Shown here piece by piece: positions 18,460 through 27,445 of a DNA stretch of 64,000 bases; within the stretch, counting starts at the first letter, position 1; every line of letters begins with the position of its first letter. Below the pieces are notes generated by a model. That model was not told where the DNA came from, ran no database searches, and saw only the letters and a list, made by a program, of their open reading frames with translations. The stretch is from Butyrivibrio sp. (GTDB lineage: Bacteria > Bacillota > Clostridia > Lachnospirales > Lachnospiraceae): contig SVFZ01000006.1 in assembly GCA_015056585.1 (NCBI GenBank), positions 24,615 to 88,614 on the forward strand, written 5' to 3'. Position numbers and translations under genes: made by a program.

Positions 18460-19404
18460 CTAAATCATCCCATACCTGAATAAAAAAAATTTAAAATTTT
18501 CTTTTACTCGGATAAATTTTAAGAGCCTAGTGCTTACATTATATGTTTTCTTAAAATCCTTTTTTACCTCTTCAGCTCTTCCTTTCTCTCCCATTGCAAT
18601 ACATTCTTTGTAGAAGAAAACCATTTGATTTAAAATATCATATGTGACTAATCTATTTAATGTATCATCATTTTTCTTAATCAAGAACTCATATCTGTCA
18701 ATTGCTGCCTCATAGTCTCCATTCGCAGTCTTAAAACTTCTCGTACTAGTTATTCCGTCGTTACTGATAAAATATGTATACCCCCATGAATTAAGATAAA
18801 CAATTTTCTTTGCCTTATCTAAAATATGATGCATGGCTCTTTTATCTTCATATGTAACTCCAGGCATAAATCTGATACCATCAAATATTTCTCTTTTAAA
18901 CAACTTATCCCAAAGAACTGTTGTCATACTTCTATGTACTTCATCAAAGAAATTATCAAAGACTCTATCATGATTTGAGCCCTCATATACAACTTCCTTT
19001 TCGCGCATTTTAGGCAAAGTCTCTATGCCATCTTTAAGCAATCTATAATACTCACATACAATGTCAGCCTGATACTCTTGTATCTTTCTATGCAACCTAG
19101 AAAGCATGTTTGAATCCATCAAATCATCAGAATCACACCAAGCGATAAATTTTCCCTTGGCCAAATCCAATCCGGTATTCCTTGCCACAGAAACACCGGA
19201 GTTTTTTAAATGCTTTACAACCATTTTATCAGGATATTTTTCCATAAATTCATCACAAATAAACGGAGTTCTATCTGTAGATCCATCATCTATCAATATT
19301 ATTTCCAGATTTTCATACGTCTGTCCTATAACAGACTCTAATGTATGTTGTAATCTGTCCTCTCCGTTGTAAACAGGTATAATTACTGAAATCAAATCAC
19401 TCAT
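18460..19404 (-). CDS. Glycosyltransferase family 2
   Basis: About 314 residues. It has ISVIIPVYNG at the N-terminus, LIDDGSTDRT, and the metal-binding AWCDSDD. I use the ATG at 19402-19404: GGGAG precedes it and it avoids overlap with the upstream flippase gene, which ends at 19425. In the ten-gene operon it probably adds one sugar of the repeat unit. The acceptor is unknown. Confidence 0.84.
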   Translation of the reverse strand: MSDLISVIIPVYNGEDRLQHTLESVIGQTYENLEIILIDDGSTDRTPFICDEFMEKYPDKMVVKHLKNSGVSVARNTGLDLAKGKFIAWCDSDDLMDSNMLSRLHRKIQEYQADIVCEYYRLLKDGIETLPKMREKEVVYEGSNHDRVFDNFFDEVHRSMTTVLWDKLFKREIFDGIRFMPGVTYEDKRAMHHILDKAKKIVYLNSWGYTYFISNDGITSTRSFKTANGDYEAAIDRYEFLIKKNDDTLNRLVTYDILNQMVFFYKECIAMGEKGRAEEVKKDFKKTYNVSTRLLKFIRVKENFKFFLFRYGMI

Positions 19405-19424
19405 ATATGCTCCCAAAAGATTCT

Positions 19425-20996
19425 TTAGCCACACGAATTCATACCCAAGTAATCAAGAACTATTCGTATTTTACCTTCCGTCATCTTATCAACTAACTGT
19501 AATGTTTCCTTATACTCACATTTCTTTCTATACGCTAACAAAAACAAAAGGTTTGGCAATATGCAACATATAATTCCTCTATAAAGAATTGACTGTATCG
19601 GTGCATAAGCAATCTTACTACAAATAGTCAAAGTCAGGCAACTTACTACTACAGCGTACAGACAATAACCACCTAATTTTTTCAAATATCCCTTCAGATA
19701 TTTCTTCTCAAAAACCACCGTAAAAAGATTATGCAACAGCCATGGAACCCCAATAAAGACCATTGATAAAACAGTAGAAAGGATAACTCCATAAAGCCCA
19801 ATGAATTGTACCATTATCAAGTTCAATAACAAATTTACCCCAGCTGATATTAGAGGTCTAAATCTGTCCTCATGCCATATTCCAGCTGCATCTTTATATA
19901 AATTTAACATTGAATCTATTTGCTTAACAAAAAAATAAGTAACAAAACAAACCACAGCAAAAAGATCCAACATTAAATCCTTTCCAACCCACAGTTCCAT
20001 AAATGGCTGATATAGGCATAATAAGCATGCCGAACAAAAAGTTGCCATCCAACAAATAATAAATGAAAATCTATTCAGATCATGAAAATTCTTCTCCTTT
20101 GTTTCTATAGCAACACTATTTCCAATGCCGGCTCTGCAAGCATGAAATATCACACTCATAAGTCCGCTTATTGCACCCATAACAAAAAAATAGTTTTGAT
20201 AAACTGCAAGCGAAGTCAACCCTAAAAAGGACGAAATAACAATAGCGTCTGCCGAATCATAAATCACTGCCCCTAACTTGGAAGTAAAAAGATCTCTTAT
20301 CTGGTTAATAATTATCCTAACAGTGTCGCTTTCAACAGTCCCTTTCGGTTTAAATCTAGGGTAAAGCTTGTTGGCATAATATGCAGTAATTACATTTGTC
20401 ATCACCTGGGTGAACAACAAAACTATAACAAAATAATAATAATTCCTAAAGAACCATAAAACAAAAATCTGTAATGCATACTGTACAGTACTTGTTACTA
20501 ATGTTACCTTACTAATAACATCGACTCGCTGATGCGCCTGTAAAATGCTATTTTTATATGAAAAGAGCCAATAAGAAAGAACAGTAGCGCCTAAATTCAA
20601 AAGGTACAGAATATAAACATTTAATTCTCCGGGCAAATCATTCTTTATCAGCTGCGGGATAAAAGGTGTCAAACATCCGCCTACAACAGCTATAATAAGA
20701 CCAATTACACGATAAAAAAGACGATATAATTTCATCAAAGCGCATATTTGTGCTTCATCGTCCTCCGCAATAGGTTTATACATACTAAATACCATAGCAG
20801 AACCAACACCTAGTTCTGCCAGGTTCAGAACTTGCAGGATTGATGTGAACAGACTATTCAAGCCTAAATACTGCACACCCATCAAATATATCATCGCTGT
20901 TCTCATTAAAAAAGGAACAACCATCTGATAAGCTTTGAGAATCATTCCAAACGTAATATTCCGAGTAGCATTTTTCGTTCGCTCAATCTTCGCCAA
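19425..20996 (-). CDS. Wzx-type polysaccharide flippase
   Basis: About 523 residues and twelve to fourteen membrane helices, in the polysaccharide-transporter branch common in Lachnospiraceae (ERTKNATRNITFGMI, YLGLNSLFTSIL, LNLAELGVGSAM, SYKNSILQAHQR). It moves undecaprenyl-linked repeats to the outer face. The start is TTG (20996) with AGGAG 5 bases upstream. Another flippase lies at 14004 in the same operon but in a different subfamily. Two flippases could serve two polymers, or a main chain and a side chain. Confidence 0.82.
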   Translation of the reverse strand: MAKIERTKNATRNITFGMILKAYQMVVPFLMRTAMIYLMGVQYLGLNSLFTSILQVLNLAELGVGSAMVFSMYKPIAEDDEAQICALMKLYRLFYRVIGLIIAVVGGCLTPFIPQLIKNDLPGELNVYILYLLNLGATVLSYWLFSYKNSILQAHQRVDVISKVTLVTSTVQYALQIFVLWFFRNYYYFVIVLLFTQVMTNVITAYYANKLYPRFKPKGTVESDTVRIIINQIRDLFTSKLGAVIYDSADAIVISSFLGLTSLAVYQNYFFVMGAISGLMSVIFHACRAGIGNSVAIETKEKNFHDLNRFSFIICWMATFCSACLLCLYQPFMELWVGKDLMLDLFAVVCFVTYFFVKQIDSMLNLYKDAAGIWHEDRFRPLISAGVNLLLNLIMVQFIGLYGVILSTVLSMVFIGVPWLLHNLFTVVFEKKYLKGYLKKLGGYCLYAVVVSCLTLTICSKIAYAPIQSILYRGIICCILPNLLFLLAYRKKCEYKETLQLVDKMTEGKIRIVLDYLGMNSCG

Positions 20997-21004
20997 GATA
21001 ACTC

Positions 21005-22099
21005 CTAGATTTCTTTATACGCATTTAAGTAATAATCACTGAGTAGCTTGTAAGTCTTATCTATATCATATTTATCCTCATCCACATTAATTTCACAGCG
21101 AGGTGGACACTTAGATAAATAGTCGCATATCTTTGATGCCCATATATCAGGCGTGTCTGTCAAATCAATAAATGAAGTAGCTTCGCTAAACTTTACTTCT
21201 TCCGGCACTCTATCAGAGAAAAAGCATGGCAATTTAGAATACTGTGCTTCAACGCCTACCACTGGTACTCCTTCAAAGAATGATGGCATTACAAATGCAT
21301 CCATCGCCTGATAAAGTTCATTTACGTCAGTTCTCTTTCCAAGGAAATAAACCTTGTCATTTATGCCTAGCTTAGAAACCAGACTTCGAATCTCCTCTTC
21401 CTTCTCTCCGACACCTATGATCAGAAGCTTAGAATTTGGTCTGAGCTTTGCTATACTATTAAAAATCTGAACTAATAATCTGTGATTTTTCTGGTAAGAT
21501 ATTCTACCAATATGCCCTATAACTAAATCATCGCCCAAGCCCAACTCCTGTCTTTTCTGTTTTCTTATCTCTTCGTCAAACAAGAACGGTTTCTTCTCAA
21601 TGGCATTTGGGATTACATCAAACGTTCTTCCTTTAAACAAGAACTGTCCCGCTTTCTCACCACACGCAAGGAAGTCAGTAGCGACACCGGTGATGCACTC
21701 TCTATAATACATCTTGAGCCAGTACTTCATATCTCTATCAATTGAAGTATTATGGCTGTGGGCAATTCTTATAGGAACACCCGCTTTCTTACCTGCTTTA
21801 AGCGGAAGATAACTCATGGAATCTATATGAGAATGCATTATCTTGTATTCTGGATGCTCCGCAAAAAACCTATGCATATAAGCATAATACTGTGGCAGCT
21901 TATGTGGATAAAGTCGAGGAGCGTAATATACTTTTCCTCCTAATAACTCAATCTCATCATCATAGTCTGCTCGTTCAGGTCTATGCGTCAAAAAATCAAA
22001 CTGAATCATCTCCCTGTCAATTCTTCTATAATAATTCATTAGCATAGTTTCAAGACCAGCTCTATGCATATTATTGACACATTGTAATACTCTAATCAT
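21005..22099 (-). CDS. Glycosyltransferase family 4 (EpsF-like)
   Basis: About 364 residues in the GT-B fold, similar to EpsF-type enzymes: VLQCVNNMHRAGLETMLMNY at the N-terminus, the HSHIDS and IAHSHNT segments, a HIGRISYQKNH donor motif, and MPSFFEGVPVVGVEAQ with the paired Glu of GT4. It is the first gene of the ten-gene operon whose promoter lies at 22189-22218, giving an mRNA leader of about 80 bases. It likely makes an early linkage of the repeat unit. Confidence 0.85.
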   Translation of the reverse strand: MIRVLQCVNNMHRAGLETMLMNYYRRIDREMIQFDFLTHRPERADYDDEIELLGGKVYYAPRLYPHKLPQYYAYMHRFFAEHPEYKIMHSHIDSMSYLPLKAGKKAGVPIRIAHSHNTSIDRDMKYWLKMYYRECITGVATDFLACGEKAGQFLFKGRTFDVIPNAIEKKPFLFDEEIRKQKRQELGLGDDLVIGHIGRISYQKNHRLLVQIFNSIAKLRPNSKLLIIGVGEKEEEIRSLVSKLGINDKVYFLGKRTDVNELYQAMDAFVMPSFFEGVPVVGVEAQYSKLPCFFSDRVPEEVKFSEATSFIDLTDTPDIWASKICDYLSKCPPRCEINVDEDKYDIDKTYKLLSDYYLNAYKEI

Positions 22100-22188
22100 T
22101 TTTCTAATTCTTCCAATCTACTCGTATAGTAAAAAAATTTACCATCAAACAGTTTCCTTCAGTTGTTTTGGCATTATTAATCTTGCGA

Positions 22189-22218
22189 ATTATACAACTA
22201 AAATGTCCACTTTGACAA
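22189..22218 (-). promoter_or_regulatory. Sigma-A promoter of the ten-gene polysaccharide operon
   Basis: On the minus strand a -35 TTGTCA (22213-22218) and a perfect -10 TATAAT (22189-22194) are 18 bases apart. The start codon follows about 90 bases later. Confidence 0.7.
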
Positions 22219-22478
22219 CTAGCAAAAGATATAAAATCATAGATTTAAAGATACTTTTTTTGTGTATCATGTCTTACAATTCGCCAAATAGTGAACGAAA
22301 GGGCAATTGTGACAGATACACAAGTTTACTATTCATGATATAGCAATATGCACTCCATCGAAATAAACTTTTTCCAGCTTCAAAATATTAAACTATTGTC
22401 GAACAAAGATTTTTTAATTCATTTTGTATAATAATACATAAACTCACCAACATAAACCCTGTCCTTATTGCTGCCTGA

Positions 22479-22640
22479 TTAATGACAAACGCCTAGAATA
22501 TTGGTGCCATTCCATTTTCTATAATCATCAGTATTCAAATATAGCTCTTTTCCACCCATGATGATGACAAGCAAAAAATTGGAAAGCACAATCCCAAAAA
22601 GATTGTGTAAAACGTATAAAAAATCATAGCGAAATGTTTC
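22479..22640 (-). pseudogene. Remnant of a membrane-protein C-terminus
   Basis: A reading frame of about 53 codons with no start codon and stop or junk upstream encodes a hydrophobic segment (LYVLHNLFGIVLSNFLLVII) then a polar tail MGGKELYLNTDDYRKWN and ends ILGVCH. It has a gene-like composition, but no ribosome site and no N-terminus. I take it as the tail of a lost gene, which I cannot identify. It could instead be chance. Confidence 0.4.
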
Positions 22641-22657
22641 ATTTTATGAAATATTTT
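22631..22657. promoter_or_regulatory. Inverted repeat upstream of the radical SAM promoter
   Basis: Two 12-base arms (22631-22642 and 22646-22657) match with two mismatches around a 3-base centre, just before the -35 at 22662. The position fits an operator or a small hairpin; the binding protein is unknown. Confidence 0.45.
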
Positions 22658-22661
22658 TCTG

Positions 22662-22690
22662 TTGAGAGTATTATGTTCTTAGTGTATGAT
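22662..22690 (+). promoter_or_regulatory. Sigma-A promoter of the radical SAM gene
   Basis: TTGAGA (22662-22667) and TATGAT (22685-22690) are separated by 17 bases. The TTG start codon lies about 60 bases downstream. Confidence 0.6.
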
Positions 22691-22749
22691 GTTTAAAGTT
22701 TTATTTTGGAAATTTTATTTCTAAATATAGTTGTATAGGAGAATTAAAA

Positions 22750-23709
22750 TTGAAACAAAAACTGTATCTGCCTCATGCAGAAATACCTGTTGTTGAGCAC
22801 TGCAATATGAATTGTGCATTATGCAACAGCCATGCATACCTGATTAAAAAAAGTTTTTATCCTTTTGAGCAATATAAAAAGGATATTGATGTTTTGTCCA
22901 AGCATATTCACTTTGGTCTGGTTACATTTATGGGAGGGGAACCACTTCTTCGCGAGGATTTGATTGATTTCATTGCATATGCTAAAGCCAAGAAGATTGG
23001 TGAAATATATAGAATTCTAACTAATGGCATTTTGGTAAAAAGCATGTCTGCTGATCTTATGAGTATTATTGATGTGCTGGAAATATCTCATTATCCTCAA
23101 ATGAAAGAAACTCCCAAGGAATTAAGCAAATACCTTGCTCCACTTGCCCAGAAGTACAATTTCACTTTTTATATTAAAGAAATCAACTATTTCAACAAAA
23201 TTGATACTATTTCATTGGCAGATACTGCCGCGCAAAAGGGTTATGATAATTGCATGCAGCGAAAAGATGGCTGCAGTATATTTAATGGTCATTATTACAA
23301 GTGCATGAGACCCAAAACCACAAATCTATATCTAGAAAAAGAATGCGGAATCAAACTTGAAAACAATCTTCGCATCACTGACAGTCTCGAAATTGGAGGA
23401 GAAGATTTCGGAAATCGCTTAAAGGTTTATTTAGCAGACACAAATAGACTTGAAGCTTGCAAGTATTGCCTAATGGGACAGGAAAAAGAAAACTCTATAT
23501 TTCTTAACCTGAAGCATAAAGCTTATCAACATCCTGCCCTTATCAAAATGTACTATAAGAATATGGTATTCTATCATTGTTTTAAGAATGCAAAAAAAAT
23601 ATTTACTTTTGACGAAGGTGCCCATTCAAACAACAATGATTGTATTAAAACTCAGGAACACAAAGTAAAATGCTTGGGATCAAAAAAAGATTTTGAAGTT
23701 TATCTGTAA
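22750..23709 (+). CDS. Radical SAM enzyme of unknown function
   Basis: About 319 residues. The N-terminal CNMNCALC (Cys18, Cys22, Cys25) is a classic CX3CX2C site for the [4Fe-4S] cluster and is followed by the TFMGGEPLL motif of the SAM-binding barrel. The C-terminal part has more cysteines (about 175-240, including a CKYC pair) that could hold an auxiliary cluster, as in SPASM-type enzymes. The start is TTG with AGGAG 8 bases before. It stands alone on the plus strand inside the polysaccharide island with no obvious peptide substrate, so sugar modification is as likely as peptide maturation. Confidence 0.8.
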   Translation: MKQKLYLPHAEIPVVEHCNMNCALCNSHAYLIKKSFYPFEQYKKDIDVLSKHIHFGLVTFMGGEPLLREDLIDFIAYAKAKKIGEIYRILTNGILVKSMSADLMSIIDVLEISHYPQMKETPKELSKYLAPLAQKYNFTFYIKEINYFNKIDTISLADTAAQKGYDNCMQRKDGCSIFNGHYYKCMRPKTTNLYLEKECGIKLENNLRITDSLEIGGEDFGNRLKVYLADTNRLEACKYCLMGQEKENSIFLNLKHKAYQHPALIKMYYKNMVFYHCFKNAKKIFTFDEGAHSNNNDCIKTQEHKVKCLGSKKDFEVYL

Positions 23710-23773
23710 CATAATGACAAGATTTTGTTATATCAGACAAATCCCTAAACAGATATTGTTATAGAGCGCAAAA

Positions 23774-23803
23774 ACAGAGCCACCTCAATTCGAGGTGGCT
23801 CTG
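23774..23803 (-). terminator. Terminator after the large exported protein gene
   Basis: A perfect 12-bp stem (23775-23786 with 23792-23803) and 5-base loop is followed on the minus strand by TTTTT. The plus-strand tail is poor in T, so it mainly serves the minus-strand gene ending at 23815, but may also stop the radical SAM transcript. Confidence 0.8.
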
Positions 23804-23814
23804 CTCAATTATGT

Positions 23815-26800
23815 CTATTTAACATTTCTTCGAACTATCTTGTATGGAACTTCTTTGGTACCTACATATCGTCCCTGGCCTTCTATCACTAAGGTTGCTT
23901 TTCCAACCCCTTCGCCAGAGTTCACATTAACGATTACATAATCCGATTCACCAAGTGCAACGGCTTTTTTCCCTGAACCAATTGTAACCACTATATCATT
24001 TCTATCCGGAACCGCAGGATTTCCGTTGCGATATTCCTGATCTTTTACTGTGACCTTAGCCTTATCTATTGACATTTGCCCCATACGATATGTCACTGAA
24101 AACTCTACAGGAATATAATTCCCTCTGGCATCTTTATCACTCGTGTAGTTCTTGCTCTTTGGCGAAGGGATAACACTAAATTTCATATTTATTTTAGCCC
24201 CCGCATGGACTACCTCATTAGCCGGAATCAAGGCTCCTGCTTTTCTGGAATATACTATTTTCCCGGAAGTATTTCGCTCAGTTATACCCTCGGCGTAATA
24301 ACAAGTCGGTGAATCAGCATACACATAATCAGAATTCAGTTTGAGCTTTACCCCATCATTGTAAAGCACCGGGGTGGATTTAAAGTAATTTTTACCTGCG
24401 TTTTCCTTATATACCAGGTCATTCGCAGCCACCTCTATTGAATCACTGTCCAGTCGTAAACGCGCCACTGTAAAGGTTAATACTTTAGAAAGCTTGCCCT
24501 TATAATTACCATCAAATTTTACTGTTATTGTAGCTTTCTTTCCCGCCGCATTATTCTTGGCATATGAAACAACATAGTCCTTATCTTTAATAAGCTCTTT
24601 TCCATCATTAAGCACAACTGCTATGTCCGGGGTAGCAAGCCCTCCAACAAGTGGAACCGCCGTCGGATCAAGCTCCGGGTCCAAGAAGCTGACCTTCACA
24701 TCCTTCGATGTAAGTTTTGTTTTCACAATCTTAATTTTCTTTGAAACACTTCCAGTAGTACCTTTGCTTGGTATACCTTTAAATTCTACAGTAACTGTTC
24801 CAACGTCATATCTGTCATAGGTCGTTGAAATAGTAAAGCGATCACTTGATAGAACCTGCTTGTTGGAATTAACGATGACTGCGCCTAACCTTTCAACGGA
24901 CGCCTGGGTATCAATATCAAAATATCCATCTCCATCATCATCCTTGTCTGAATACACAAGGACATAATTGCCATCATAATTAAGCTTTGTATTTATACTC
25001 TTTATAGAAATCTTGGATCCCTTTATTTCAAAGAAAACATTGTATGAACCGGCAAGTCTGTTAAACTCAGGGTTATCAGTTGGTACAATAGTTATATAAT
25101 TGTCTTTACCAACATAACGATTGATATCCGGATTTTCAATCGCAGGGTCAACTATGCTGTAATAGTATCCCTCCTCAGAAATAGCAGAATTGGCTGCATC
25201 ATCTTCTATATAGGTAAGTTCCTGCCTGCCTATTTTTACTTTTATTTTGCCTTCCTTAAAAAGCTTTATTACATCTTCAGATACCGACATCGGTATTCCA
25301 TTATCGTCTTCCCTATATTCCAAAGCAGCAATCTTTTTTGACAGCTTTGCTTCATCAAGCTGAAGATAATTTGCCTCAACCGATGTCTTAGAGAGAACCT
25401 GAAGTCTGGGAGCCCAGGTTTCTCCGCTTGAAGCAAGAACACCTGTAAAGTTCTTTTTTCCTTCTATGTTAACTAGATAAAACAGATCTTCATCCGGATT
25501 ATCTTCCATGCAATTGTTAACATCTTCTTTTACCTCTTCTGCTGTTAACGGATTATCAAAATCTATGATTTCTTCGCCATCTTCAATAGTTATCTTATTG
25601 TAGAAAATCTCATAGTCATTCTTATCTGAAAGAGTAACAGTCTTTCCGCTTGGAAGGTCTGCCTTTACGACAGGATTCTGAGCAAAAGATTTATCGTAAT
25701 AACGGCCTGTCAGATTTGATGAAGATGCCAAATATGCATCAGAAATGTCCATGGCATTTATATCAAAATAAACAGTGGCCGTACCTGTATAATTACCGGT
25801 CAGCGCAAGTTTGACAGCCGGTGCATTAAGTGTTTCCTTGTCACTCTCGTCAACTCCATCTGAGGTAACAAAAGCATCCGTATTATCTGAATATGAAACA
25901 GTATAATCCGTTCCCGCCAACAGTTTTTTTCCATTATAATAAACCCTTAGATCGTCCTCACTGTAAGTAATTTCATCGCCAGTGTATTTTTTTGCATATA
26001 AACTGCTAACCACGAGACCACTACTTGCAATGTCGACATCTTCAAATAATGCCCGGTCTTTTTCGTCTATTTCAAAACTCTGTACAGGCTCAGGTTCCTC
26101 CGCCGGTTCATCATATGCATAATCAACAGGTTCTTCAGTAGAAGATTCCTCAGACATTCCATCTTCTGCATCTGAATTCTGTGCAGGTATTTCCTGATCC
26201 TCCAGCTCTTGATTTTCTAAAGATATATCTTTAGAATCCTCTGAATTGTCATAGTTTGAAGTGTCTCTATAGGGATAATCTCCATCCATCGACTCCTCAT
26301 AGGGAATATCCTCGTACCCTGTGTCCTCGCTCAATAAATCCCTTTGCTCAAACTCGCCATCTGTTACTTCCTGATTTTCAGGCTCACCCGCCCCAGTAAG
26401 TTTCCTTACAATCGCCGCCAAAACATCCTTTATATTAAACGGGACATCAACCGAAGTTCTTCCCGTTGGAACTACTTCCTCAGCATATGCAGGGGAAGCA
26501 TCATTGTACTTTGCATACAGGATAATGTCGGAATTTAAGCTGATTCCTTCACTGAAATCAACTTTCTCCGTTAACGCCTCATCATAGTACCAGCCATCAA
26601 ATTCTTTGCTACCATCGGGAACTGCCAAGGTGAAATCAAATGACCTTAAAGCGTTCTCGGAAGCATAGACATGTAAAGTCATTATTCTTTCAACAACGTC
26701 ATACTCCCAATACTTAATATCCTCACATAACCCCAAACTGCTAATCAACTGACCTTCACCGGGATAGAATTTAATTGAATATGTGATATCGCTTTCAGAT

Positions 26801-27156
26801 TGATCATCCAAAGCATAATCCTGATTCTGTATATCCAGAGAGCCATCATCTCCGGTATCCAGCTCAGCGTCAAACAGCCCTCTATCAATTTCAAGTCCAT
26901 CCTTAAGTACATTTTCTCCTATTATATCTTCATCTTTGTCTTCATCATTGCCGTCCTCAGACAAAGTTGCATCTTCTTCAGTGTTATCATCCAAAGTTTC
27001 ACTTTCTTCAGTGTTATCCTCTAAATTTTCACTTTGTTCATCAAAAAATAGAACGTCTCCACCTTCAGACGCGTAGGCTGTGACACCCTTCACATTAATA
27101 CAAGATAATACCAATACCCCAGCAATAATGATTGCAAACAATCGTCGTCCTAACAT
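23815..27156 (-). CDS. Large exported repeat protein with acidic and beta-domains
   Basis: About 1113 residues. A signal peptide (LFAIIIAGVLVLSCINVKG then AYA) leads to a Glu/Asp-rich segment with 10-residue repeats (DDNTEEDATL type), one module with the DGWYYDEALT pattern of Listeria-Bacteroides (Flg_new) repeats near 145-230, a second acidic linker, and then several Ig-like modules of about 90 residues. Those carry the GKxLxxxxDYxVSY and GNYTGTATV pattern of Lachnospiraceae surface adhesins. No LPXTG sorting signal or C-terminal membrane helix is present, so it may be released or bound noncovalently. ATG at 27156 is chosen: AAAGGAGG lies 8 bases before. Monocistronic. Confidence 0.65.
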   Translation of the reverse strand: MLGRRLFAIIIAGVLVLSCINVKGVTAYASEGGDVLFFDEQSENLEDNTEESETLDDNTEEDATLSEDGNDEDKDEDIIGENVLKDGLEIDRGLFDAELDTGDDGSLDIQNQDYALDDQSESDITYSIKFYPGEGQLISSLGLCEDIKYWEYDVVERIMTLHVYASENALRSFDFTLAVPDGSKEFDGWYYDEALTEKVDFSEGISLNSDIILYAKYNDASPAYAEEVVPTGRTSVDVPFNIKDVLAAIVRKLTGAGEPENQEVTDGEFEQRDLLSEDTGYEDIPYEESMDGDYPYRDTSNYDNSEDSKDISLENQELEDQEIPAQNSDAEDGMSEESSTEEPVDYAYDEPAEEPEPVQSFEIDEKDRALFEDVDIASSGLVVSSLYAKKYTGDEITYSEDDLRVYYNGKKLLAGTDYTVSYSDNTDAFVTSDGVDESDKETLNAPAVKLALTGNYTGTATVYFDINAMDISDAYLASSSNLTGRYYDKSFAQNPVVKADLPSGKTVTLSDKNDYEIFYNKITIEDGEEIIDFDNPLTAEEVKEDVNNCMEDNPDEDLFYLVNIEGKKNFTGVLASSGETWAPRLQVLSKTSVEANYLQLDEAKLSKKIAALEYREDDNGIPMSVSEDVIKLFKEGKIKVKIGRQELTYIEDDAANSAISEEGYYYSIVDPAIENPDINRYVGKDNYITIVPTDNPEFNRLAGSYNVFFEIKGSKISIKSINTKLNYDGNYVLVYSDKDDDGDGYFDIDTQASVERLGAVIVNSNKQVLSSDRFTISTTYDRYDVGTVTVEFKGIPSKGTTGSVSKKIKIVKTKLTSKDVKVSFLDPELDPTAVPLVGGLATPDIAVVLNDGKELIKDKDYVVSYAKNNAAGKKATITVKFDGNYKGKLSKVLTFTVARLRLDSDSIEVAANDLVYKENAGKNYFKSTPVLYNDGVKLKLNSDYVYADSPTCYYAEGITERNTSGKIVYSRKAGALIPANEVVHAGAKINMKFSVIPSPKSKNYTSDKDARGNYIPVEFSVTYRMGQMSIDKAKVTVKDQEYRNGNPAVPDRNDIVVTIGSGKKAVALGESDYVIVNVNSGEGVGKATLVIEGQGRYVGTKEVPYKIVRRNVK
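26976..27035 (-). repeat. 30-bp tandem repeat in the acidic N-terminal region
   Basis: Two units start at 26976 and 27006 with period 30 and encode DDNTEEDATL and EDNTEESETL. They lie in the exported protein gene, and could change copy number by slippage. Confidence 0.6.
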
Positions 27157-27239
27157 ATTATCTGCCTCCTTTTTAGCATGCATCAATTAAGGATTTTTAA
27201 CACAAGAAGCATCCTTGCTCCAAGATATAAATAATAAAA

Positions 27240-27278
27240 AGAAAATGTGCTTGTAGCATAACTACTGCAAGCACATTA
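27240..27278 (-). terminator. Terminator after ugd
   Basis: A 10-bp stem (27244-27253 with 27268-27277) has a T-rich tail on the minus strand. It is about 170 bases after the ugd stop, so the transcript has a long 3' tail that I cannot assign a role. Confidence 0.65.
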
Positions 27279-27445
27279 ATTGTAACATTATTGCGATCAT
27301 TCATTATTAAGATTATGTTAAAATTCCATTATTTATCAATAACACGCCGTCGCTTAATGCGATTTCTTTGGGATGGCTTTCTTGATATTATTTCTATCAG
27401 ACATTCATCGGAATTATGTATATGTTTCCAACTACAACCAACTAA

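Larger units (their letters stand above)
22100..22749. other. Divergent intergenic region, 650 bp
   Basis: It holds the promoter of the ten-gene operon (22189-22218, minus), the promoter of the radical SAM gene (22662-22690, plus), an inverted repeat (22631-22657) and the remnant of a membrane-protein reading frame (22479-22640, minus). The part 22220-22470 shows nothing I can name. Confidence 0.6.

Noticed and set aside
22535..22642. A 35-codon minus-strand open frame (MKHFAMIFYTF...) upstream of the radical SAM gene, considered as a peptide substrate.
   Set aside because: It has no ribosome site, lies on the opposite strand, overlaps the remnant frame, and ends without a typical leader-core layout.
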